64,000 bases of DNA. It comes from Holophagaceae bacterium. GTDB taxonomy: Bacteria > Acidobacteriota > Holophagae > Holophagales > Holophagaceae. The stretch is taken from the NCBI GenBank assembly GCA_023257195.1, contig JALRCU010000012.1, forward strand, positions 112,000 through 175,999. Reading direction: 5' to 3'. The position numbers were made by a program, and so were the translations under genes. The notes beneath the pieces are model-generated. The model was given only the letters and a program-made list of their open reading frames with translations, had not been told where the DNA came from and did not search any database. Shown piece after piece: positions 36,703 to 45,200 of the stretch (position 1 is the stretch's first letter; every line of letters begins with the position of its first letter).

Positions 36703-37710
36703 GTGATTCAACTTGAGTTCAAACCCACACATGAACGCTGGTTGAATTTTCTTCTATCTCGACTCGATCATCGATCTAAAAAATTAATTTTTACCGATAC
36801 CTCAGATGTACGGGTTCTTCAAGCCTGCGCTTTTCTCTTGAATTCCTCTTCGATAAAACCTATTTTGGTCGGTAATTCCTCGGAGATTCTGAAACAAGCA
36901 CACTCCTTGGATATTTGCCTTGACGGATCAGAATACGGTTGCCCTACTGATTCTATTTATCAAAAAAGTTGGTCTCATTTCCTATCTACAAATCCCAAGT
37001 TAGAACCTAAAAAAACTACTTTACTTGAGGATCCTCTCGCATTCGGTGCCTACCTGTTGAAACAAGGGGTAGGTCATGGTTTGATTGCAGGAGCCTCTGT
37101 TTCGACTAGCGATGTTATCAAGTGTCTCTTATCGATTGTTGGGCTCAAAAATGAAACCTCATGGGCCACAAGCTCATTCGTTATGATCCACCCCGATCAG
37201 GACTTCGCATCGGAGGGCCTAGCCATTTTTGCTGACTGTGGAGTCATTCCTGAGCCCACCGAAGACCAGCTTTTTGAAATCACTCTTAGGGCGCAAGGCC
37301 TCATGAAAGAGTTTTTTCATCAGGCTCCTCGAATAGCCCTTCTGTCGTTTAGTACCTCTGGAAGTTCAACTCATCCATCTGCACATAAAATGAGATTTCT
37401 CAAAGAGCGCTTAAAAATCCACGACCCTTTAATGGAAGTAGAAGGCGAGATTCAATTTGATGCTGCAATAAGTCAATCCGTCAGAGCACAAAAGGGACTC
37501 GATAAAATCATGAAAGAGAATGCGAATATTTTTATTTTTCCGGATCTGAATGCCGGTAATATTGGCTACAAAATCATGCAGCATACTTCTCAATCGTTAG
37601 CTTTGGGCCCGTTGCTTCATGGGTTTCCTGCGCCCGTCAGTGATTTAAGTCGAGGCTGTTCCGTTGAAGATATTGTTTTGACTTCTTTGGTGGTTGCATG
37701 TCAGACATAA
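36703..37710 (+). CDS. Phosphate acetyl/butyryltransferase family protein
   Basis: 335 aa of the phosphotransacetylase/phosphotransbutyrylase fold, starting at GTG. Segments typical of the family are DLNAGNIGYKIMQHTS near residue 279-294, GPLLHGFPAPVSDLSRGCSV near 301-320, and LIAGASVSTSDVIKCLLSIVG near 128-148. It would interconvert acyl-CoA and acyl phosphate. No acetate kinase is seen in the window. Overlaps purN by 13 bp. Confidence 0.9.
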   Translation: MIQLEFKPTHERWLNFLLSRLDHRSKKLIFTDTSDVRVLQACAFLLNSSSIKPILVGNSSEILKQAHSLDICLDGSEYGCPTDSIYQKSWSHFLSTNPKLEPKKTTLLEDPLAFGAYLLKQGVGHGLIAGASVSTSDVIKCLLSIVGLKNETSWATSSFVMIHPDQDFASEGLAIFADCGVIPEPTEDQLFEITLRAQGLMKEFFHQAPRIALLSFSTSGSSTHPSAHKMRFLKERLKIHDPLMEVEGEIQFDAAISQSVRAQKGLDKIMKENANIFIFPDLNAGNIGYKIMQHTSQSLALGPLLHGFPAPVSDLSRGCSVEDIVLTSLVVACQT

Positions 37711-38279
37711 AGCGCGTAGCCATTTTTTTTAGTGGTCAAGGCGGGGGAGCCGAGAATTTAATTAAATCCTCGGAGATCATCGGTGGCTACACCATCGCTT
37801 TACTGCTTTGCTCTAATCCTGTGGCCCAAGGAATTGCAAGGCTAGCTCCCTACAATATTCCCTTGAGAGTTGTCCCTTGGGATAAAACCAAGGACCCCCA
37901 CGTGCTTTCGATGCAATGCTTTGAAGCATGTCAGGAGCACCTCGTTGATGTCGTTTGCCTTGCCGGATGGATCAAACAGTTGGTAGTTCCACAAGACTGG
38001 ATCGGTAAGGTTCTCAATATTCACCCAAGCTTGCTTCCTCTCTTTGGGGGCAGGGGAATGTATGGCTTGAAGGTCCATGAAGCCGTAATCCAAAGCGGTG
38101 TGAATAAAACCGGCTGCACGGTTCACCTCATCGATAATGAATTGGATAGAGGAAAAATCCTAGACTATAGCATTGTCGATGTGGATGATTCTGATACTGC
38201 GGAGACATTACAAAAAAAAGTTTATAATCTAGAATTAGATCTTTATCCTCGCGTCCTTAAACGTTTCCTATTGTCTTAA
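37698..38279 (+). CDS. purN: Phosphoribosylglycinamide formyltransferase PurN
   Basis: Third step of purine synthesis, formyl transfer from 10-formyl-THF to GAR. 193 aa with the catalytic Asn-His pair in NIHPSLLP near residue 104-111, GCTVHLID near 135-142 and the acidic DRGKIL. The N-terminal phosphate loop is SGQGGGAENLI, a variation on the usual GSGSNLQAL, so the substrate loop is somewhat diverged. Coupled to the Pta-like gene upstream. Confidence 0.93.
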   Translation: MSDIKRVAIFFSGQGGGAENLIKSSEIIGGYTIALLLCSNPVAQGIARLAPYNIPLRVVPWDKTKDPHVLSMQCFEACQEHLVDVVCLAGWIKQLVVPQDWIGKVLNIHPSLLPLFGGRGMYGLKVHEAVIQSGVNKTGCTVHLIDNELDRGKILDYSIVDVDDSDTAETLQKKVYNLELDLYPRVLKRFLLS

Positions 38280-38283
38280 ATTC

Positions 38284-38703
38284 ATGTCCATACTCTTGAT
38301 GCCTTCACCTCAATCAACCATAGAGTTTGGTATACGCTGTGCAAAAGAGTCGACTCTAGCCCCTTATAGAACTTGGTTACTTAATGGACCTTTGGGATCC
38401 GGTAAAACTACCTGGGTTCGGGGTTTTCTTGAAGGTTTAGGTGGCGATCCTAATGACGTTGCATCGCCAACCTATGCCATTTTGCATCGATATAATCTTC
38501 CTAATTCATGTTCCTTATACCACTTAGATCTCTACCGCTTGACACCAAACGAGGTGATGGACTTAGGCCTTCATGAATTGCTATCTCCCAATGACTATCT
38601 AGTGATTGAATGGGCTGAGGTAGCGGGTTCTCTCTGGCCAAAAGAATCTCAAATCCTCACTTTTGAATATAAAGGGGATCAGCGTTCCATAATTCATGGT
38701 TAG
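38284..38703 (+). CDS. tsaE: tRNA threonylcarbamoyladenosine biosynthesis ATPase TsaE
   Basis: ATPase partner of TsaB/TsaD in making t6A37 on ANN-reading tRNAs. 139 aa. Walker A GPLGSGKTT at about 35-43; SPTYAILHRY with the conserved Ser-Pro-Thr near 61; HLDLYRL near 79; and VIEWAE near 107. Fits the usual TsaE size. Five bp after purN. Confidence 0.95.
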   Translation: MSILLMPSPQSTIEFGIRCAKESTLAPYRTWLLNGPLGSGKTTWVRGFLEGLGGDPNDVASPTYAILHRYNLPNSCSLYHLDLYRLTPNEVMDLGLHELLSPNDYLVIEWAEVAGSLWPKESQILTFEYKGDQRSIIHG

Positions 38704-38776
38704 CGCAATAAAAATTCACATTGGTGGTTATTCAAAAGACCTGTATATTCGAGGTTAAACAGATACCCTTAAAACT

Positions 38777-39277
38777 ATGAAACGCGACAAGTATGGACCC
38801 GGTGAAGTTATTGCCTTAGATCGCAACTATTTTCCTATGCAAGAATTCACACGACGAAAAGCCATTTGTGCTGTGGTCACAGGTCGGGCCCACATCTTAA
38901 ATCCCTCAAACTTTGAAAAACGATTTTCCCTCGATGGTGCGATCGAATTGATCGTATTTCCATCCGCTGTTGCCTGCAACGAGAGTAAGTTACTGATGGG
39001 TCGTCTCGAACGTCGTGTCTTAAAGCGCGACCGACATGTCTGCCAATACGAGGGTTGTTCCAATAAAGCGACTACGGTTGACCATGTCATCCCGTCCTGC
39101 CAAGGAGGTCAGACCACTTGGCAAAATTTAGTGGGATGTTGCTTGACTTGTAACCAAAAAAAAGGCGGGCGAACACCCGATCAAGCTTTGATGAAATTAA
39201 AAACCATCCCCAAGGGTCCCAGAGCGCACCTGTTCGAGCGATTTCAGCAACTCGTGAGTCGTTCAACGGCTGCCTAG
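38777..39277 (+). CDS. HNH endonuclease domain protein
   Basis: 166 aa. The N-terminal part (ALDRNYFPMQEFTRRKAICAVV) resembles the widespread cyanobacterial/proteobacterial HNH-protein N-terminus. The C-terminal HNH site reads DRHVCQYEGCSNKATTVDHV then GGQTTWQNLVGCCLTCNQKK: two CxxC-like zinc pairs and the H-N-H catalytic residues. These genes are chromosomal housekeeping-like and not obviously mobile; the function is unknown. 73 bp after tsaE. Confidence 0.88.
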   Translation: MKRDKYGPGEVIALDRNYFPMQEFTRRKAICAVVTGRAHILNPSNFEKRFSLDGAIELIVFPSAVACNESKLLMGRLERRVLKRDRHVCQYEGCSNKATTVDHVIPSCQGGQTTWQNLVGCCLTCNQKKGGRTPDQALMKLKTIPKGPRAHLFERFQQLVSRSTAA

Positions 39278-39313
39278 ATATATCTGGGGTTAAACTAATT
39301 AAATGGAGACTTT

Positions 39314-40771
39314 ATGACCGCTATTTCTATTCGTAAAACGAGCATAGACACTTTTAAGGGTGATTGCCTTGTAGTTCCGATGGTACAAAACTCATCGACA
39401 AATAACCTCCATCCAGAAATCAAGAAACTCTCTAAGATCGCTTTTGATAAGGAAGGATTTAAAGCGGAACTCAAGGAATCAATTTTAATGATGACCTCTG
39501 GTTTATCATTTCGATGGGTCATGTTCGTAGGAGTAGGCGATAAAAAGTCTTTAACCTCAGATCGAATCCGTAAGTCTTTAGGTACAGCAAGTCGTACTCT
39601 TTTAAAAAGAAACTTTAAGAGCCTTGCCCTACAGCATAATCTCGAATCCACCGAATTATCCCTAGCTATTGCTGCACTCGAAGGCCTTATGCTAGGCAAT
39701 TATGATTTTGTTCTATATAAAACTAAACAGAAGAAAGGGAAGTCATTCGAAAGTATTGAGTATTTTTCCAATCATAGTCTGCCCGGCTTCGAAAAAGCCC
39801 TAAAAGGAATCAGTGTTGGAATTGAAGCTTGCCATCGTGTGCGTGATCTAGGTTCCATGCCTCCTTGCGATCTTTATCCAGAATCTTACGCTCGTTTAGT
39901 CAAGAATGAAGCCACTAAGGCAGGAGTAAAATGTGAGATTTGGAATCCTGAATATCTTAAAAAACATGCTTTTCATTCAGTCTTGGGTGTAGGACAAGGA
40001 AGCATAAAAACCCCCCGGGTTGTGAAACTAGAATATAAACCTAAGAAATGGACTAAGCACGTCGTTCTAGTTGGAAAAGGGGTTTGTTTCGATTCAGGCG
40101 GCCTTTCCCTGAAAGATGCCTCAAGTATGGAAACCATGAAGGACGATATGATTGGCTCGGCGATCGTATTTACCACTTTGGTTGCCGCCTCGCGCTTAAA
40201 ATCAGACGTATGGATCACGGGCTTAATGGGTTTAGTGGAGAACATGCCCGACGGAAACAGTTATAAGCCCGGTGACGTTCTTAGGAGTCGTAGTGGTAAG
40301 ACCATTGAAGTCCTCAACACGGATGCTGAAGGTCGGTTGGTCTTAGCCGATCTTTTAGATTACGCATCTGATCTCAAGCCGGATCATATCATCGACATGG
40401 CAACGCTGACCGGTGCTGCACTCGTAGCAGTGGGGGATGGGGTCAACGCTATCATGGGCAATGATCAAAAATTAGTTAATGCGCTCATTGACTCTGGCTC
40501 GACCTGCGGCGAAATGATCTGGCAACTTCCTCTTGTGGATGACTACCGAGAATTGATCGCAAGCCCACTCGCTGATGTCAAAAATATTACAGGTACTCGC
40601 TGGGGTGGGACCATCACCGCGGGGCTGTTTCTTCAAGAATTTGTCCGGCATTCATCCTGGGCCCACATTGATTTAGCAGGGTGTTGGTCTAGTCGTGAAA
40701 GAGATTATCGCCCGTATGGCCCAACGGGTGAAGGCCCACGTTTCTTGCTCGATTGGCTGTTTAATCTATGA
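39314..40771 (+). CDS. pepA: Leucyl aminopeptidase (M17)
   Basis: Two-metal aminopeptidase of 485 aa. The C-terminal catalytic domain has LVGKGVCFDSGGLSLKDA near 255-272 and the M17 signature NTDAEGRLVLADL near 336-348 with metal ligands Asp and Glu; GTRWGGTITAGLFLQEFV follows. PepA can also bind DNA in E. coli. The N-terminal 160 residues are the diverged non-catalytic domain, as usual. Confidence 0.95.
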   Translation: MTAISIRKTSIDTFKGDCLVVPMVQNSSTNNLHPEIKKLSKIAFDKEGFKAELKESILMMTSGLSFRWVMFVGVGDKKSLTSDRIRKSLGTASRTLLKRNFKSLALQHNLESTELSLAIAALEGLMLGNYDFVLYKTKQKKGKSFESIEYFSNHSLPGFEKALKGISVGIEACHRVRDLGSMPPCDLYPESYARLVKNEATKAGVKCEIWNPEYLKKHAFHSVLGVGQGSIKTPRVVKLEYKPKKWTKHVVLVGKGVCFDSGGLSLKDASSMETMKDDMIGSAIVFTTLVAASRLKSDVWITGLMGLVENMPDGNSYKPGDVLRSRSGKTIEVLNTDAEGRLVLADLLDYASDLKPDHIIDMATLTGAALVAVGDGVNAIMGNDQKLVNALIDSGSTCGEMIWQLPLVDDYRELIASPLADVKNITGTRWGGTITAGLFLQEFVRHSSWAHIDLAGCWSSRERDYRPYGPTGEGPRFLLDWLFNL

Positions 40772-40820
40772 GAAACCCCCCTTCCGAGCGGCTCAATTGA
40801 TGTTATTTCTAACTTTAATC

Positions 40821-40850
40821 TTGACGATTACCGGTCTTGGGAGTTAATTA
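40821..40850 (+). promoter_or_regulatory. Putative sigma-70 promoter of the HU gene
   Basis: TTGACG at 40821-40826, then 18 bp, then TAATTA at 40845-40850 (or TTAATT with a 17-bp spacer). It lies about 60 bp before the HU start. A good match to the housekeeping pattern, but unverified. Confidence 0.45.
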
Positions 40851-40909
40851 GAGTCAAACAGCCCGACCCTTTACTTCTTCCCCACAGTACCGACTGAAAG
40901 TTGCTTGAT

Positions 40910-41206
40910 ATGTTTGATAACGTCACTACGATTACTAAAGCCGATTTATGTAAGCATTTAATGGATAAGCTTCCCGTCGCTAAAGAAGAGGCAGAAATTC
41001 TTTTAAATGCATTTCTTCAGACCATTGTCGACTCTCTAAAAAAAGGAGATGGAGTTGAACTTCGGGGCTTCGGAAGTTTTCGCCTACGTGACCGAAAAGC
41101 TCGACAGGGACGAAATCCCAGAAGTGGAGAAACGATTCAAGTTCCTCCCAAACGTGTGGTCTACTTCAAGTTAGGAAAAGAACTTCGAAGTAGGTTGATT
41201 GACTGA
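40910..41206 (+). CDS. HU/IHF-family nucleoid protein
   Basis: About 98 aa from ATG 40910; a TTG at 40901 extends it by three residues. Typical HU/IHF features: ITKADLCKHLMDKLPVAKEE, then VELRGFGSFRLRDRKARQGRNPRSGE with the DNA-arm motif GRNPRSGETIQVP. Bends and packages DNA as a dimer. Converges with the ferredoxin gene with a 4-bp gap. Confidence 0.95.
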   Translation: MFDNVTTITKADLCKHLMDKLPVAKEEAEILLNAFLQTIVDSLKKGDGVELRGFGSFRLRDRKARQGRNPRSGETIQVPPKRVVYFKLGKELRSRLID

Positions 41207-41210
41207 TTTT

Positions 41211-41501
41211 TTACCAATAGGGCGTACTGATCTTCAAATGGGAGGTTTCCCCGTCGACGTGTACTTGGCAAGCTAGTCGGGTATTTTCGGGACATTTGAG
41301 TTGTATAAGCTTAGATTCTTCAAGTTCTGAGGGGGCCGGTAATTGGTTTTGGCCTTCGTGGATGGTAACGATGCATTTTCCGCAAATTGCTCGACCTCTG
41401 CAACTTGATGATAGAGGAATAGCATGGTTAATACATAGGTCTAAAAGGGTTCCCGAACCCGAGAGTGTATGCTCGCCCTTTGATAGGACTGCCTGGATCA
41501 T
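41211..41501 (-). CDS. Plant-type [2Fe-2S] ferredoxin
   Basis: 96 aa with the four ligands C34-x5-C40-x2-C43 ... C78 (SSSCRGRAICGKC and LACQVH). The x5 spacing instead of x4 places it in the adrenodoxin-like/ISC-type or phenol-hydroxylase-like group. The redox partner is unknown. Followed 2 bp upstream (in transcription) by the lipoprotein gene, so the two look cotranscribed. Confidence 0.9.
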   Translation of the reverse strand: MIQAVLSKGEHTLSGSGTLLDLCINHAIPLSSSCRGRAICGKCIVTIHEGQNQLPAPSELEESKLIQLKCPENTRLACQVHVDGETSHLKISTPYW

Positions 41502-41503
41502 GC

Positions 41504-41941
41504 CTAGCGTTTTCTGAGAGTAGCTTTGATATTTGAGGGATTATCTGCGGGAGCAGGTGTTGAGTAGTTTCCGTAAAGAATGGCTTCGAAAGATTGGCTG
41601 AAGACGGGCACGACGATACCTTGGTCATCAGGCAGAACGACATCAGAAGAACTAGGGCCAAAGGCATCGTTAGGACTAGCAATAGTGAATCGATGCACTG
41701 TGGGCTCTAGGCCGGTGATGATTAACGTATCACCCCCTTTACCCGATTGGTCTACTTTAATTCTTACCCCGTCGATATTGAGGTCGATAGGCCCCTTTAT
41801 CTTTTTTGAGAATTGAAGTACCAAGGTTCCGGGAGGTAGGATCTCTTGTTTGGAAAATTGTGGGCTGATCTTGGACGAGCAGTTCAAGTGAAATACTAAT
41901 AAAAGCAAAACAAAAACACCCTTTAGGATCATTGGTCGCAT
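41504..41941 (-). CDS. Putative lipoprotein, 145 aa
   Basis: Not recognised. From ATG 41941 (AGGAG 5 nt upstream) there is a hydrophobic signal (ILKGVFVLLLLVFHLNC) with a Cys followed by Ser-Ser, so a lipoprotein is likely although the lipobox (HLNC) is imperfect. The mature part is beta-rich, with GTLVLQFSKKIKGPIDLNID, and has the look of an Ig-like or carbohydrate-binding fold. The longer frame from 41965 lacks an SD. Confidence 0.7.
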   Translation of the reverse strand: MRPMILKGVFVLLLLVFHLNCSSKISPQFSKQEILPPGTLVLQFSKKIKGPIDLNIDGVRIKVDQSGKGGDTLIITGLEPTVHRFTIASPNDAFGPSSSDVVLPDDQGIVVPVFSQSFEAILYGNYSTPAPADNPSNIKATLRKR

Positions 41942-42022
41942 TTGGGCTCCTAAGACGTGATGCAAAGGGGATGAGGATGAAAAAGAGGATAAGATAATTA
42001 TAGAAGTTAAAGGGGGGTAATC

Positions 42023-42496
42023 ATGTCGTTTATCTTATTAAAAACATCCCGAGGGAGCATCAATCTTGAGCTTTTTGAGGCTGAAGCGCCGTTAACAACC
42101 GCAAACTTCAAAAAGCTTGTTTTAGAGGGTTTTTACAACGGGCTCTCTTTCCACCGAGTGATCCGGGATTTTGTGATTCAAGGAGGATGTCCCAATACCC
42201 GCGAAGGAGCCACGGGTATGGCAGGAACGGGCGGTCCAGGCTGGAAAATAAAATGTGAAACCCAAAACAATCCCCATCGTCACGAAAAAGGGGCCCTCTC
42301 AATGGCTCACGCAGGTAAGGATACGGGGGGGAGTCAGTTTTTTATCGTCAATGGTCCCTCGTCGAATGTAAGTCATTTAGATGGCGTTCATACTGTTTTT
42401 GGTCGCTGTGTGAGCCAATCCGATATCGACGTAGTGATGAGCATTAACCAGGGGGATCGTATTCTTGAGGCTCAGGTTATTGATCCAGCTAAGTAG
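42023..42496 (+). CDS. Cyclophilin-type peptidyl-prolyl isomerase
   Basis: 157-aa cytoplasmic cyclophilin: [20 protein letters not shown] near 44-63 with the catalytic Arg and Gln, and the active-site string [11 protein letters not shown] near residue 106-116. GGGGGG precedes ATG 42023. Its stop is 8 bp before the CTG start proposed for metG. Confidence 0.95.
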   Translation: MSFILLKTSRGSINLELFEAEAPLTTANFKKLVLEGFYNGLSFHRVIRDFVIQGGCPNTREGATGMAGTGGPGWKIKCETQNNPHRHEKGALSMAHAGKDTGGSQFFIVNGPSSNVSHLDGVHTVFGRCVSQSDIDVVMSINQGDRILEAQVIDPAK

Positions 42497-42504
42497 GAGT
42501 TTCT

Positions 42505-44022
42505 CTGAGTCAAAAATTCTTTATTACCACACCTATATATTACATTAACGATAAGCCCCATATAGGCCATGCTTACACGACGGTATTAGCCGACGTCATA
42601 TCAAAATACCGATCGTTAATGGGCGACGAAGTCTTTTTTTTAACCGGGACCGATGAGCATGGACAAAAATGTGAAAAATCAGCTAAAAGTAGAGGTCTAA
42701 CCCCCCAAGCTTTAGCAGATGAGATGGTAATAAATTATCAAGATCTCTGGGCAAAACTCGGTATCACATACTCAAGATTTATACGAACAACCGACAAAGA
42801 CCATGTCACGAACGTTCAGACTCTTTTCCAAAAACTTATTGATCAAGGAGACATCTACAAAGCTTCTTATGAGGGTATGTATTCAATATCCGAAGAGGCA
42901 TTTGTTCCTTCATCTCAGTTGAAGGAGATGGAAGAGCAAGGACTTGCCAGTGATCTTGTGCACCTGAAAGAAGATACATATTTCTTTAAGTTATCTTCTT
43001 ATCAACAGCGTCTATTGGACTTTTATGAGTCCCATCCCCGCTTTGTTACTCCTGAGTTCAGATTCAACGAAGTAAAAAGTTTTGTTAAAGGGGGTCTCCA
43101 AGATCTCAGTTTGAGTCGAAATACTGTTAAGTGGGGGATTCCTGTCCCACAAGATCCTGAACACGTCGTTTATGTTTGGTTTGATGCACTTTTAAATTAT
43201 CTTACAGGGGCCCAGTCCCATTTCCCCCCTGATCTCCAAATCGTTGGGAAAGATATTCTTCGATTCCATGCCGTTTACTGGCCCGCCTTTCTTATGGCTC
43301 TAAATCTTCCATTACCGAAAGAAATCCTTGCTCATGGATGGTGGCTCATGAATGATTCCAAAATGAGTAAGTCCAAGGGAAATATCGTGACTCCCGATCG
43401 ATTACTCATCTATGGATCTGAACCCCTGAGATACTTTTTTGTCAGGGATATGCAAGTAGGCAATGATCGTGCTTTTACGGACGATGCCTTCATTGACCGT
43501 CTTAATGCTGATCTTGCAAATGGTTTAGGCAATCTTTTATCTCGCTCTCTTACAATGGTTCAGAAATATCTAGGATCTCGTCTTCCAGTCCCTAGATTAC
43601 CCATAAGCGATAAAGAAACTTTCGAATTGCATCAGACCGCCGAAAAGAAACTACATGATGCTCTCTCTGGGATTCGGTCAAATAATATACACACAGCCCT
43701 TGAGACCTGGTGGCAACTGCTCAGAATCGCTGATAGCTTCATTGCAGAAAAAAAACCTTGGGTTTTGGCAAAAGACGAAAGCAAATCTTTAGAAGTCAAT
43801 GATTGTCTCTATACTCTCGTGCAAATACTCAGAGCAACAGCCGTTTTAATTCATCCGATCATGCCTCAAATGTCCCTCTCTATTCTTAGGCAAATGGGTT
43901 ATCAAGACCCCCTCGGTCAAATTAATCTCATAGATCTCGATTTAAATGCAGAGCTTCCAATTACACTCGCTACTTTTAGCCCCTTATTTCAAAGAATCGA
44001 GAAATCCAAGGAGAGTATATGA
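42505..44022 (+). CDS. metG: Methionyl-tRNA synthetase (probable CTG start)
   Basis: Class Ia synthetase of about 505 aa. HIGH at residues 19-22 (NDKPHIGHAY) and KMSKS at 286-290 are both present. The first canonical start in this frame is an ATG at 42619 that would cut off HIGH, so the gene must begin upstream; the only candidate after the in-frame TAA at 42490-42492 is CTG 42505, which has AGGAG (42495-42499) 5 nt before it. The zinc-knuckle region (around residues 124-150, GMYSISEEAFVPSSQL) has no cysteines, so it is a zinc-less form of the B. subtilis-type enzyme. The C-terminal tRNA-binding domain is a separate gene just downstream (ATGA overlap). Confidence 0.92.
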   Translation: MSQKFFITTPIYYINDKPHIGHAYTTVLADVISKYRSLMGDEVFFLTGTDEHGQKCEKSAKSRGLTPQALADEMVINYQDLWAKLGITYSRFIRTTDKDHVTNVQTLFQKLIDQGDIYKASYEGMYSISEEAFVPSSQLKEMEEQGLASDLVHLKEDTYFFKLSSYQQRLLDFYESHPRFVTPEFRFNEVKSFVKGGLQDLSLSRNTVKWGIPVPQDPEHVVYVWFDALLNYLTGAQSHFPPDLQIVGKDILRFHAVYWPAFLMALNLPLPKEILAHGWWLMNDSKMSKSKGNIVTPDRLLIYGSEPLRYFFVRDMQVGNDRAFTDDAFIDRLNADLANGLGNLLSRSLTMVQKYLGSRLPVPRLPISDKETFELHQTAEKKLHDALSGIRSNNIHTALETWWQLLRIADSFIAEKKPWVLAKDESKSLEVNDCLYTLVQILRATAVLIHPIMPQMSLSILRQMGYQDPLGQINLIDLDLNAELPITLATFSPLFQRIEKSKESI

Positions 44023-44399
44023 ACGAGTTTGAAGATCAATCTTCTGAAGCTTTTCAAGTTGAGGCCCTAAAACCCGAAATTACTTTCGACGAGTTCGCCA
44101 AGATGGACTTGAGAGTGGGTCTCGTATTGGAGGCATCTAGAGTGCCCAAAAGTGATAAGTTACTCCAGCTTTTAGTTGATCTCGGCATGGAAAAAAGAAC
44201 TATCGTGGCGGGGATTGGAAAATCTTATGATCCAGAGAGCCTCATCAATAAAAAAATCGTTGTTATCGCCAACCTAGCCCCAAGAAAATTAATGGGAATA
44301 GAAAGCCGAGGTATGGTGATGGCGGCTTCGGGACATAACACCTTGCCGTTTCTCATGGAAATTCCTTCTAGTGCAGAGCCTGGCTTTGTGGTTCGTTAG
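44019..44399 (+). CDS. Methionyl-tRNA synthetase beta-like tRNA-binding protein (Trbp111/EMAPII)
   Basis: 126 aa with an OB-fold tRNA-binding domain: FDEFAKMDLRVGLVLEASRV, then KLLQLLVDLG and IVVIANLAPRKLMGIESRGM. In many bacteria this is fused to MetRS; here it is a separate, coupled gene (4-bp overlap with metG), like the alpha/beta arrangement in Aquifex. It probably dimerises and improves tRNA binding. Confidence 0.93.
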   Translation: MNEFEDQSSEAFQVEALKPEITFDEFAKMDLRVGLVLEASRVPKSDKLLQLLVDLGMEKRTIVAGIGKSYDPESLINKKIVVIANLAPRKLMGIESRGMVMAASGHNTLPFLMEIPSSAEPGFVVR

Positions 44400-44410
44400 A
44401 GTTTTTATTT

Positions 44411-45199
44411 ATGTCTCATGTTTCAATCTTTAGTTGGAATGTAAATGGATTCAGAAGTATTTTAAAAAAAAATTTTATGGGTTGGCTTGAATTAAGAAAC
44501 CCAGATATTCTCTGCCTACAAGAAATTCGTTCTGAATGGCATGAAATTGATCTTAGTGTTCGTCAGCTGATTGAAAATGAATATCAAGTCACCTGGCATT
44601 CATGTTTAATTAAAAAAGGTTATTCGGGTACAGCTCTATTCGTTAGAAAAGGTCTTGAAGTGATAACCCAATCGACTCTGGGCATTCCAGAGATAGATCA
44701 GGAGGGTCGTTTAATTGAGGGCTTATTGGGCAAGACCCTCTTACTATCAGGGTATTTTCCTAACGCATCAGATTCTCTCAAGCGCCTCGACTACAAACGT
44801 GCTTTTTCGAGTCAAGTGGTTCGTAGGGTTCAGCATCATCAAGCCCTAGGCCACGATATTATCGTTGTAGGAGACCTGAATGTGGCTCCGGAGCCCCTCG
44901 ATCTCTATAATCCGGAGGCTAATACTTCTAGTCCTGGTTTTACCGACGAAGAAAGGGAGGACTTCAGGCAGTATTTAAGCACTGGGCTTGTGGATATTCA
45001 CCGTCATCTAAATCCCAGAAGCCAAGATATCTATACCTGGTGGAGTAATCGTATCGGTGCTCGAGCTCGTAATGCTGGATGGAGAATTGATATTTTCCTT
45101 ATCTCGGAATCTCTTCTAGGGCGAGTCAAAAAATCATCTATTCATGCGAATGACATGGGATCAGACCATTGCCCTATCGAACTTCAAATAGAAATCTAA
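44411..45199 (+). CDS. xth: Exodeoxyribonuclease III
   Basis: AP endonuclease/3'-5' exonuclease in base-excision repair; 262 aa. Seen: SWNVNGFRSILKK at the N-terminus, LCLQEIRSE with the metal-binding Glu near residue 37, VVGDLNVAPEPLDLYN with Asp-Asn near 156-160, YTWWSNRIGARARNAGWRID near 213-232, and the terminal SDHCPIELQI. It fits the ExoA/ExoIII group. Converges with the TPR gene with a 1-bp gap. Confidence 0.95.
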   Translation: MSHVSIFSWNVNGFRSILKKNFMGWLELRNPDILCLQEIRSEWHEIDLSVRQLIENEYQVTWHSCLIKKGYSGTALFVRKGLEVITQSTLGIPEIDQEGRLIEGLLGKTLLLSGYFPNASDSLKRLDYKRAFSSQVVRRVQHHQALGHDIIVVGDLNVAPEPLDLYNPEANTSSPGFTDEEREDFRQYLSTGLVDIHRHLNPRSQDIYTWWSNRIGARARNAGWRIDIFLISESLLGRVKKSSIHANDMGSDHCPIELQIEI

Positions 45200-45200
45200 A

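Noticed and set aside
38777..39277. HNH gene as a homing endonuclease or mobile element
   Set aside because: No flanking repeats, intron or intein signs; the N-terminal domain matches a widespread chromosomal family.
39295..39699. Minus-strand frame of 134 aa over pepA
   Set aside because: Shadow of the M17 peptidase N-terminal domain.
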